Assembly (NCBI GenBank): GCA_030142905.1
Contig: JASJOG010000105.1
Span: forward strand, 679,501-743,500
Direction of reading: 5' to 3'
DNA length: 64,000 bases
Origin: Heliopora coerulea
Lineage: Eukaryota; Cnidaria; Anthozoa; Scleralcyonacea; Helioporidae
This document shows, piece by piece, positions 1 to 11,900 of the stretch. The notes under the pieces were generated by a model that saw nothing but the letters and a program-made list of their open reading frames with translations, searched no databases and had not been told where the DNA came from. Both the position numbers and the translations under genes were made by a program. The first letter of the stretch is position 1, and every line of letters begins with the position of its first letter.

Positions 1-560
1 ATGTTCGTTTTCACTTCAGATTGGAAGGACTTCGATCTGTTCGACCTTGAAGCCACTTTCATTTATCTATTGCGCAACTTCATTCACGGAAAACGAACTT
101 TTCCTGTAGAAACGGCCAAGATGCGAATGTAGGTGGCGATTTTCGCCAGCCGCCGGCTACTTTTGACAACACCGCAGAAGTATCCCCTTCCTAAGGATTT
201 TGCAAATGCTTTGGAGGGTTACTTCATTCAAAGGTTTGCTAAACTCTTTCACTGGTGCTGTTACCTGAACAACCATTATGATTGTGGCCAGTGTTATCAT
301 ATGATTCTCCAGCTCTTGAAATTGCAGAGATCTCTGTCGACGAAGAGGTATCTGCTAGAACTTTTGGGACCAACGTCCGTTGTTGAAATGTCCCTCGCAA
401 CTGTTTTAGCACTTGGCACCATGAGGCTAAGAGTCACAATGACTGCGAGAGAACGTTGACCACCCAAGTTTTTCAAATTGCGAAAAAGTCTAAAACGATC
501 AAGACTGGCATCAAGAAGCAAGTGAGCGGAAAGGGAAGAGGAGACACTATTGCCGAGGCA
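1..560. other. Unassigned sequence with broken coding-like frames
   Basis: The first 130 bases read as an open frame (DLEATFIYLLRNFIH), and an open frame of about 100 codons overlaps 133-459. A stop separates them, and no domain is recognised. It could be a decayed mobile-element ORF entering the window from the left. Confidence 0.25.
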
Positions 561-659
561 GTTTCAACTAGCAAGGGAAAACGAAAGAAACGAGGTGATT
601 GAAACCAGTGATAACGAACCGTTTGACGCCGTTTGTTTTCTCCAAAATGATTCTAAATA

Positions 660-1350
660 AAAAAAGATTATACAGGGACCAGGAGCGTAGCTTATGGGGG
701 AGGGCTGTGAAAAACACTTTGTCGAAAAACAGAAACTTCGGACCAAAATATTTAGCAATTCGGGCAAAATTTGGTTTGGTAAGGTAGGTCAAAATCCCAT
801 TTAATTACTAGTTTATATTTAATTTACGTGTTAGGGCTGAGCAAACGAGGGTACACCATATATGGCCTGATTGTGCATCTATTTAAATTCGGGGAAATGA
901 ATTCGGGCAAATTAAGCTAGACATCCCCCTATCAAAATGGGTTAACTACACCCCTGACAGGGACGGAACTGTATACTCTTGCACAGGAACAAAGAGAACT
1001 GAAGAAAATTGAACAGTACAATTCGTTCTAAAAAGGTCAACTAAAGCCGCGATGAATTTCCGCTAAATATCACGTGAGAGATTAAAAGCGCTAAGGAATA
1101 ATCATGTACTCCGAATTGCACTCCAGAACTAGGGGCATAGCTTATGGAGGTTTGTCGGGTGTGTCACCACCCCCGAAGTATGTAAAAAGCCAAAAAATTC
1201 GGGCTAAAATAGAGAGTCGATGCATTGAATTTCGAGCAAAATTTGTTTTGGTAATGTAAGTCAAAATGTCTACTGGTTTGTGATGTATATTTCACTTACG
1301 TAACGCGGCTAAGGAATCGAGGCTGCACAATGCATGGCCAGATTAAACTA
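660..1350. repeat. Diverged direct repeat, two copies
   Basis: The block near 690-850 and the block near 1130-1325 share a series of short matches in the same order: gcatagcttatggg-like start, gcaaaatttggtttggtaa, aggtcaaaat, atttaatttacgt-like, and ctgagcaaacgagg-like end. Period is about 470 bp. No coding content. Confidence 0.5.
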
Positions 1351-2486
1351 AGGTAAATTTTAACCAAGTTTTCATTTGTTCAAATAAATGTTTGGCTTTT
1401 TGCGATTTTATATCTTCAATCAGAAATAAATGTGTTGGAACAGAGGTAATTTTAAGTCTATGAAATTTCACAATATCTAGGAATTGAAATCAAACTTTTT
1501 CATAGCCATTTTATATGGCGTGACTTCATAAGTAAGACACGATTTCCATATGGCGAGTACATCAAACAGTGCATTACGTCGATTGGAGATACTGTGTTGA
1601 TGGCAGTCCGAGTTATATTACAATGTATTAATTCGCCCTTCAGACTTCTTTCACTAAATGAAGGACATTCTCAATCGAATTAAGGTCCAGTGAATGTGGT
1701 AAAATTCGGTGAAGTCCACTTTATTTCCTTAAAGCTGACAGTTCTTTTTTGCTTGACTTACAAGGGTCGTTACCAATTGTAAATAACTTCCTGTAAGCCT
1801 TAATACTCGCTTTTTCAGTGCATACACCTAATCAAAGTGAGTCTCCGCCAGAAATGCATGTAAACGTATAAACTTTACTAAAGGTAAATCCTTTCCCATT
1901 CGGTACGCTCACGAGTATATGAAAGCGCCTTCCCACGCTAGATTTTTGCTCCTTTATGTGGTAATACTATGTTTTTGGCCTTTTGTTCTGCAAACACGAG
2001 ATTTTGACTGAAAAGCGGCTTTCCGCGGATCATTCTTGTGCATGAACAAGGAAACAACGTTCGAGTCAAAGGCCTCGTGATTAGTAAAAATATTCGGTTC
2101 AACATGTAAAATGTTCCTCATTTTTAACTCGTAAAACGTTGTCAGCCGCCAATTGTTGACATTCAAACTACCTTGTGTAAAATAAGAGATTTAGGAGCTC
2201 TGAACGTCGTTCTATATCACTTCCAGGGTTCTTGACATAACACAATCTTCATCTTCAATGCATGATTGCTTCAAAATCCTTGCATTAGGGGCTGTTGATC
2301 TGCTTTTCCAAGCCTACACGAAAGAAGTTCGCGTATTTTTGGTCTTCAACCGGTTCATCGATTTTCTCCGTTGATCTTACTTCAAGTATCTTATTTTCAT
2401 GTAACTACCCAGAAATACACGAAAAACTGAATTTTAAAACCATTCAATTTGATCACTACCCCATTATGTTAACATAACTATGGTTT
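1351..2486. other. No feature recognised
   Basis: AT-rich sequence. Both strands were read for a signal-peptide exon of the FRRS1-like gene and none was convincing. Confidence 0.3.
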
Positions 2487-2742
2487 TCTTCTTTGAGTTT
2501 TATCGTGCCTTGAACCACATGAAGCCAGGTTTCGTGACGTTTTGGAAGACACTTCCCGCATCTTCAGGCGTGGTGAAATGGTATTTGAGGTTGCTTAAGT
2601 ATTTAAGTATTTAGGCAGTCTTAGAAAAGTATTTAAACAACCACAAGTATCATTTCATCACGCCTAAAGATGGGGAAGTGTCTCCCAAAAATTCTCGAAA
2701 GCAGACTTCATTTGGTTCAAGACACGATAAAACTCAAAGAAT
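2487..2742. repeat. Foldback (imperfect palindrome)
   Basis: Left arm beginning ttctttgagttttatcgtg and continuing through gaagacacttccc is matched in inverted orientation by ggggaagtgtctcc through cacgataaaactcaaagaa. Arms are about 100 bp with an AT-rich loop. It ends about 45 bp before the first FRRS1-like exon. Confidence 0.65.
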
Positions 2743-2787
2743 TATGAGCATGAACCGACGAGAAATGATGGTTTTTTTCGTTTTTAG

Positions 2788-2970
2788 CTAATTGACACAG
2801 CTGACTGTGGGAAAACCCTAGGTTGTTTAAGCGATCCTGAAAATTGCAAAGACAACAGAGACTGCAATTACTTGGTCACGTTCAAGAACATCAGCTCTGC
2901 TCTTCATTTCAGTGTGAGCGGTAAAACAGATGGATGGATTGCTGTTGGATTCAATAACAAACCTAAAATG
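2788..2970 (+). CDS. FRRS1-like exon: DOMON start
   Basis: Acceptor tttttag before position 2788, donor gtatat after 2970; 61 codons, phase 0 at both ends. It encodes the Cys-rich DOMON opening (DCGKTLGCLSDPENC) and the GWIAVGF strand. A second possible acceptor ends at 2800. Confidence 0.8.
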
Positions 2971-5900
2971 GTATATGTGGTAGAAAACATTAAACATTTA
3001 TCACAATGTTTCATGATGATAGACTGAGTAATTTTTCGGATCGAGGGACGTATTACTAAAAAAAAAAATTCTCGCACACCTCGTCATATATCCGAAAATT
3101 TGGTTATATAGACGATCCAGAAAATCCTAAAAAATCCAATTAGAAACAGCAAAACTTAAAACCTCCAATACAAGTTTTCCAAATTCTTTGAAATCCTTTA
3201 AAATTTTTTTGTACTGTAGATGATTTTAAAAAATCCATCAAAATTTAATACATCCCAATGAAATGCCTTTAACGTGCAGAAATTTTCGCTAGAGATTAGC
3301 TAAGTCGTTTGCCACGTTTAGAAATACCATAAAAGGGAGTTTCGGTAGTCGCAAGGACTGAACAATATTTTTCTTCCTCATAACTTGGCAACAGATGGAA
3401 ACGTAAGACGTCCACTCTCAACAGTTAACAACATGGAATACATTGTAATTTGAAATGTTGAAACGATTGCAGTATGTTCAGTGTCGTGTCCCATAATCAG
3501 TTGTGCACAATACATATCACGCATCTTTCATTCGATGTTCCACTATGTTGTTCTTTATTTCCAACATTTTGCATACAGTTTTATTCACTACGCAGTAAAC
3601 ACTTAGTGGCAGATCAATTGCGCCAGTGTTTCACCTCATTTGTTAATCATTAGCGTGCAAACCTCTTCGAACTCAACAAAAACCCCATAGTTTGTCCAAT
3701 TTCCCACCCTCAAAAACAATAAATCCTGAAACTGTCTCCAAATGAAAATTTTCGAAAAACTCGAACGGTTTTAAAATACTTGTTTTATATATTCAAGGAA
3801 TTATCCTTAAATTGTTTTTTCCATACAAAAATGGCAAGAAATAACTATAAATAAATCTGCAACGATACAAGACATAATAAGAAGAGAAATCAGGGAGAAA
3901 TAAGGAGGGGCGGAAAAACCCAGAAAATCCCTAAAACTTGTGAATAAAATCCGAAAATCCAGGAAAAAAAATCAGCGGCACTTTTAACCCCCCCCCCCCC
4001 CCCAAATCCCGTACGCTTTATTTTGAGTAATACGCCCTTCGTTTCGAATTATCGGTGCTGAAAAGGTAAGGTGCCCCTGCCATGCTTATGATCCTCTTTG
4101 AATTAACATTCATCGTTTGCACTCGGTGATCAAATGAGCCAATTTTGTATTATAGTATTGATTAAAGTTAAAGTGCCTTTATTTATACTGGATAACCTTA
4201 AATACCCAAGCTGTTTTCCCTAGAGGTCCAGTAAGGGCCACCTCTCATGGGTCCAATGTTATTACAGGAAGAAACTAGGGTACCCGGAAAAAGCCTGCGA
4301 TGTTTGTAAGAGTCAAACTGGACAACACTCTTCTCACATATGACCACGGTAACTTAAATCAATTAACAGTACGGGTCTGGAATCGCTCCGTAGTCAAAGT
4401 GGCGAGAGACACCAACACTTCCACTGCTACCAGCATCCCATAGCGTTCATTTTATACATGTGCTATGGGTACATCTATCACCAAACATATCATGGTTTGT
4501 TTTTATGCGATCTATGAGGACGGGATGGTTGACGGTATGTTTCTGCTTATTGAATCAGAGTCTCTGAAGAACTTCTATTAGACCATTAAGCAAAATATTC
4601 TATCATAAACCTCAACTACTTGTTGCATTCTTTGAACAAATATTAAACTAGAAAATAGCATTACCAAACGTGTTCACTGCACGAAAATTGCTATCGAAAT
4701 GGATTTCTGGGAAAAAAAAGTAATTAAAAGAGTAAATTGAATTTTGGAAATGTTCTTACAATTGTCGTCGTGTTTATCTTCGTGATCATCATACATAACT
4801 AGACCCAGTAGTTAGCGAGAAAAGCAAGAATCACGAGTCTATTGAAGAATTGTTATGTTATGGTTTATTGATATACCGTACTTCCTTAATTTAGCTTCCT
4901 AAGGGCTAATTTTTTTCAGTGTTACTGGACTGGAGCCTTACTGGAAGCGAGGGCTAAGTAGAAGTAGAAGCTGGGGGCCTAATAAATTTTTGTTCTTTAG
5001 AATTTCATATAATTCAGTTAAACATACTTGTTGATAATGATGTAAATGTGTTATGCTGGTGCTTAAACATACTGACTTTCAATTAAATGAACGTGTTTCT
5101 TCATCGACATTGTCACTTGGTTGTCATATTTTCATACTTAAATATTTCTCTTTTTTAATGAATAAAACTACCACATTGGGGGCGGTTAATTTTTTTGTGC
5201 TTCTGAACTGGGGACTTATCAGAAGAGAGGAGGCGGTATATAAACTTTTTAGTCGGTTTTGATTTCTTTTTGTTCTCTCGCATCTTGCAGATGGTTTACA
5301 GAATTATATGCGCCACGAAACAAACGAATCTATGTTCCCACACAGATTTTGCCAAGACGTGTTTTCAGTCTGTAAAATGCAAGCTTAGTCAGTCCATTTT
5401 GTTCTTTATGAAAGAATGCAGAGATCGTCTTTTGAAATTAACTGGCTTTTTTTTTAATGGTTTGTCGTTCAATGTCAGTGAGGTGTATAAATGATACAAG
5501 GGTTCAGGTGTTTGATTCGAACACGTTTCTTTCTAACACAGGGAAATACAGATAGTGTGATTTGTCAAAAAAGCAACAAGGAAGCAAAATTGTGGACAGC
5601 CAAGTTGCAGTACAGTAGTCCAAAACTTGAAAAGGTATACCTAGAGAGAAATTTATTCTTCAATTCGGGGACTTGTTTATGTGTATGTTTATGTGTGTAT
5701 GTACATGCGTCCATATATATATGTATCTGTATGTGTATGTATTTTAACTTGGAAGTTAACCCATAGATTGGCAACAGATGAGGTCTGTTAAAGGATAGTG
5801 TAGGACAATTTTCGATCAGATAAATGACGCATTTTCTGTCACGGTCAATAAGAGAATATTGGACGTGAAAGAAGATGAGAGTTTTTCCTCTGACTGCAGA

Positions 5901-8900
5901 TCTCAAACGTCCTCATATTGCCCTGGGAAGATTACACATTCAATGATCTTGAATGTGTAATTGCTAGCCCAACCGCGTATTACAACAGGAATATCGCATG
6001 CCGCAGGTTGTGCTATCACCTTAAGAAAGCACTTCCTGTCGACATTGGCGAGTACGACCTGTTAATTTTTGGGAGTGATATGGAGGAGGAACCTAACGGA
6101 AAAGCTGGTTGGACTACAACAGATACACGTGCGTTCCCAAGCCGATTGCGACATTCCTTAGCGTCGTGAGGGGTGGAGTAGGGAGAGTACTTGCCCCGGG
6201 GCCCGGGCCCAGAAAGTTGGCCCCCAAAATTTTTAACACGCTTCACCTTGATATTTTTCAAGTAAATACGAATGCATATCTAAAATAATATTCCTCTGTG
6301 ATGAACTGACGATGAAGTATTTTCTGCCATGTAAGTAGCGGTTTTAAGTCTCTCAAGCCGTCTTGTCGATCAACATTGTTATTTGACAAAGAAGTCAAAA
6401 TTAAATCAGGAAGACATGAATGATTTTGTGAGCCTTTTTTACTTTATCACTGTTGTTTTGCTTTGAATTTATGATACCTTTTAGGTTGTGTATTCAAATA
6501 TACAAAATTAAAAACAAAACAAATGTAGTGAAAACCGACTGTGTAGTGTGTAGTCTAAATTAAATTAGACATAACTCGGCGCAATCTGTCACCCTGTCAG
6601 GATATTATATTTCATTTGTTCCTACAAGTCACAACCGACTTCAGAGCTTTCATAAAACAATGTGATCGATGTGATCAGTGATTATTGTGTGATGTCCTCT
6701 CACCAACAAATCTCGTGCCCAGAAAAGGCGAGGGAAGCAGCAACGCGCGAATGAAGAAAAGAGAGGCTCTCGTACATTATCAGAGGCTATATTATTTGCT
6801 TTTTGTACTTTTATTACTTCACTTTTTGTAGAACGTAACATACAAACGTATTTTACGAGAGATTTTATTACATCTCTAATGTAATGAAAATACGATGGCT
6901 TCCGTTTAGTTATTTACTTCACGATAACGCCGTTAGAACTAAAAATATTGGAGGCTTGGAGGGACCCGCATCCAAATTTTGACCCGGGGCCCGCTTTGGC
7001 TCTCGACGGCGTTGGCGACATTTAAATCGTGTACGTTGTTTACGGCTGTAAAGAGTTATTTTAAAGGAGTTTTTTGTTTGTTTGTTTGTTTTTTTACTTC
7101 ATTATTTTTTTTAAATTGAAAACAACTGCGTGCCACCGTTTTTAAAAGTTGAAAGCCACGACGCGTAGGATTGAGAATTGAAAGGGAAATGTCAGTTGAA
7201 TGGTAGTGTTATACTAGCATATAATAAGGAGGTTTAGATTAGTGCGAGCATGAATATGAATTGGTGCTTTTGCGAAATTTTTTAACCTTTTTAATAATTA
7301 CCTTTGCAAAAAATGTTAAGGTTTCATGTGCGACAACTCACCCAGTTGTTTGTCCAAAACCCAGCAATTTTAATAAATTTACCTTGAACATTGTTTTGTG
7401 GTAGCTCTAATAAAAGTTCCCTGTAGTTTTGTCTCATAACTGTTATATAAGCTCTGTCAAGTGCTGTTTCAGATTCTGATACGTCTCACATCGAGTAAAC
7501 TTTAGGCCCATTTAAACGGTTCCAACATTTGCCCAACATTTGTGGAACGAAATGTTGATGGGATCGTTTGGGTGGACGCTTAAGGGCCGTTTAAACGGCT
7601 ACAACATTTGCTTCAACATTCCCCAACATTTGTTGGGTGAGTGTTTTGAAATATTCCAGAATGTTGTGAGACGTTGTTCAAACGACCCCAACAATCCACA
7701 CAACACTGTGCCAACATTTGTGTGACGCCATTTTGGATGTTGAATAGATTTGAAATGCGCGTGTGTAAGTTCAACAAATGTTGAGTCGATGTGTTCAAAC
7801 GACGCCAACAAGGGCCAACATTTTTGAAAACAAAGCAAATGTTGAAGCGATGTTGAAGCAATGTTTAAATAAATTCAAATTTCTTAATACGTGCGCTCTC
7901 AAGCTATTCTCTCAGAAAAACTTTTCTGAGTCCCTGACGGGAATCGAACCCGTAACCTTTTGATCGCCCGTGAGATGCTCTAACCATTGAGCTACGAACC
8001 AGTTCACAAATATAACCTTCGCTCACCATCTGAGTCTGTGTAGCTCAATGGTTAGAGCATCTCACGGGCGATCAGACGGTTACGGGTTCGATTCCCGTCA
8101 GGGACTCAGAAAAGTTTTTCTGAGAGAATAGCTTGAGAGCGTACGTATTAAGAACATTATAACCTACCAAGCTACTACAATTACTTCATAAATTCAAATT
8201 TGTTTCAACATGCTTTCAACAACTTTCAACATGTTTCAACATGGTTGAAACGTCCGTTCAAACGATCCCAACTTTTCATTCAACAAACGTTGGACAAATG
8301 TTGAAGCGAATGTTGAAACCGTTTAAACGGGCCTTTAAGCCTTGGCCAAACTGTCGAACATTGCTAGACGAGTAATCGAATATTGATAATCTAACATTGC
8401 TGGCCAGGTGGCACAACACTACTTAACATTGTTCGATAGACTGCCCAACAATTTTGTGTGAGCCATCAGCCGAAAACGTAAACCAGCTATTACAACTGTA
8501 ATTTCTGGGCTTTTGAGGTGGTTCCTGAAGAAAAGCGCTTTAGGAGAAGAAAGACATAAGACTGGACCAAACAGCGACAAGAAAGCGAATTTTTATCACA
8601 ATAAAACAGCCGAAAATGCAAGATAATCTGAAGAGAAGTATTCCAGAGACTTCGTCATGATTCGTGATGACTAATCAAGCTTTCAAAATCGGAATCCTTC
8701 CAAACTTTTATTACTTTCGATTTAGTGGGTTGTTTAGTTTGATATTCAACAAGTACGTCAACCTCCACCATGCTGTTTACACTTATTCATAAAGCATGCG
8801 ACTAATTGGCAATATCTGATTAGCCAGTGGTGCTAGCTTCTCCATTTCAGTAATGCGACATTGTTGGACGAACGGCCAAACTGTCCAACATTTGTTGGAC

Positions 8901-11900
8901 AAGTCAAAATGTTGGTACAGATGTTTGATCGGAAGCAAACGTAATCCTACATCCTTTCCAATGAAAATGTTGGGCCAACATCGGGTGTCAAACTATTAAA
9001 CAATGTTAGATACAACAAATTTATCCAACAAAGTTGGATCGTCTGACCAGGGCTTTAGAGAAAGTTGAAACATGTTGATAGCTGTTGAAAGCATATTGAA
9101 ACAAATTTGTATTTGATTAAATATTGCTTCAACACCGCTTCAACATATTCATTGTTTTCAAAAATATTGGGCCTTGATGGCGTCGTTTGAACACATCGAT
9201 TCAACATTCGTGGAATTTACGCATGCACATTTCAAATCTAGTCGGCAGTACACGGTTGCATGGTTCTCGTTCTCAATCCTCCTGCTATGAATGCCTCTAA
9301 AATGTTGACATAATTTTGTGTGGATTGTTGGGGTCATTTAAACAGCGTCTCACAACATTCTGGAATATTTCAAAACATTCACCCAGGATGTTGAAGCAAA
9401 TGTTGTAGCCGTTTAAACGGGCCTTTACTTCTCTTTTTTACTTTACTCCTTGCTAAACATTTTTGCCCTGTTATGTCATACTTTAGTCTGCTTTTTCTTA
9501 CCTTTAATTCCGTTCGAACATTTCTTGAAAGATTCCCTTTGCATTGCTAATGCAACTTCTCGTTCTTTTACTGTCTCGCTTACAAACTTTTGTCGCCGTT
9601 CTCTGTGTGCGTGCAGTCTTTCAGCTTATTCTAGATTGGACTCACGCAGCTTTTCTGTTTTAATTTTCTTTTTCTGTTAGTTGTTTTGTTGCCTTCCATC
9701 GCGAGAAACAATACTTTGCCAAAAATTCCAACTTTAAACTTTGAACGCACGAAAAAAGTCTTCGAGAAAGTGTGCGTTGAAAGTGATTTCTGCATTACAA
9801 TGGCTTAGTTTAAGAAAAGGGATTTTCAAATGAAAGATCAACCAGTTACTTTCTGATTTCCAGTCTTATCGTCAGGATTCCTAATTCCGACGTGGTTGAG
9901 TTGTTCTATTGACGACGAATGTAAATAAAGTTCATTGAGAATTCACGAGGAAAATGCAAACAAAAATAATTACCAAGTCGTGTCTTTAAATGTGATAAGA
10001 ACACGCTTACTTTTTTCTTCAAATTTATTTGGCTGAGAAAACATTAATTTTCAAACTTTGTCCGAGAATTAGCGTATATAAAGTTTCGTTGTATAAGTCA
10101 TTGAAAATACATACCGTGCGTACTTCTGCCGATCTAAAACATTCGGCTATCTCCTCGTGTTTTAAATTCGATAAAGCACTCATGCTTGATATTTAGATAT
10201 CAAATAAAAACGCAAAGCGAGATTTTGCTTCCTTAGTCTTAATCCCGGTAAATGGACCCCGTGCACGTCGAGATTAGTCCCCTCGCACCGCGCTTTGCGC
10301 AGTGAGGGGGGCAAAAATTGTGTTAGCAAAACTTTATGAACGATTTTAAGAAGGCGTGTATAGCGTAGTGACCAATAAACATAACTGGATTGCCTGATCC
10401 TATAAGATTTGTGTGACGAGAAGTGTCCCCTAAGGGACGGCGTCAGCACTGAAATTCGTGGATCCTTCTGCCCATGATCGTGACCACTGACCTGTGTTTT
10501 TAACAATTGAGGGCGATTTATGAGTAATTTCGGTAAATATTACTTTCAACATCTATGTACATATACAGTATTTTCCTTCTCTCATACCGAGGTGTATGGT
10601 TAATTACGAAACCAGGGCTTATTAAAGAAGCATTTGCTTAGAAGTATCAGTGGAAAATAAATTAGTTCTTAATTCATTGTCTCCCCCCCCCCCCCCCCAA
10701 CTGTCTGAAATGGCAAACAGTTGACTGGTTGGTTTTCAAGCATCAATAGATTATCCTGACATCGCTTCGTACAGGAAAATGGATCGTTCCGGAGATTATA
10801 ATGCGACATGATACTATAAACCCAAGCTAGCAATTTCGATTAGTGGTCGGTACCATGAATAGAAATACCCATAAATGATGGCATCATTTTGGAGACACTT
10901 TTTTGGGGTCAGTTGTCCAGTTATTACATTGGTCAGTGTTTTACACCTTGGTCTTAAGTTAAACAATGTTAAGAATTCCTCGGCGCAAAGCGCTTTTGGT
11001 ATCTAATCATCTCTCGATGCTGCTGTTGAACCTATTGAAAGGTCGTAGGTTGGATTTCAGCTAGAAATTACCAACTTATTTCTTGTCTTAATTGTTCTGA
11101 ACGATTCTTATACTCATCATTCTTAGTCCAACGAAACTAAGCTGCTGAAAGGGATATCAGGAGGAGGCATTGTGTACTGCTCGTAAGTTAAATATCCATT
11201 CTTTTTGACCTGCTTTTATCACGAAGTCAGACAGAGCACGATCGAGTCGTGTTAATGTCCAAACTTCCAGCACTTCTTCACGTAGTTCCTGGTTTACATA
11301 CACCTGTGAACAATTGAGTCGTTTCGATTCTTTTCTTTGTTAATTTCAACTATTGGTTGTATCTCTCTTCAAAATGTCTACGAGTGATTGTCCAGGCGGA
11401 AATCGTAACTTTAATAAAAATAGCAATGCCCAACAAATTGTGCGAAGTATCGTCATATGTAAACATTAACAAATGGTTAAATTAATGGTTTAATGGTTAA
11501 ACATTAACAAAGAAGGCTAGAAGAGTTTAAAACATATTTATTGACTAACGTTTCGTCGTTACAAGCAACATCATCAGAGTGGAGATCAGGGATTACAACG
11601 AGATATATTTATATTAAACTAACAGTATTTTTATATTAAACTAACAGTATTTGTATAACCATTTGTTAATGTCTACATATGGCGATATTTCGCACAATTT
11701 GTTAGGCAATGCTATTTTTATTAAAGTTGTATCTCTTGTAATGCCTCCAAATAGTTTATATCAGATAACATAGACTTTAAGCAAACCCACGAATGAATGT
11801 CAACAACGACGCCCTTCAAACAACGGAATTTTTTGTCCGAAACAAAGGGATTGCATATTAATTTGATTCCAAAAATATGTTGAACTCCGTTCTTGTTCGA

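Larger units (their letters stand above)
7501..9427. mobile_element. Outer TTTA/TTAA-type DNA element, split by nested insertions
   Basis: Starts TTTA + ggcccatttaaacgg and ends ccgtttaaacgggcc + TTTA. The left remnant (7504-7579) matches the reverse complement of the inner element's 3' end. The right remnant (9058-9424) matches the reverse complement of its 5' half. So this is a reverse-orientation copy of the same family as 7584-8334, opened about 75 bp from its end. No transposase ORF. Confidence 0.6.

Noticed and set aside
7930..8108. Two tRNA genes
   Set aside because: A- and B-box-like blocks are present, but the anticodon loop lacks T33, the anticodon stem is mismatched, and copies recur as a dispersed family; called SINE heads.
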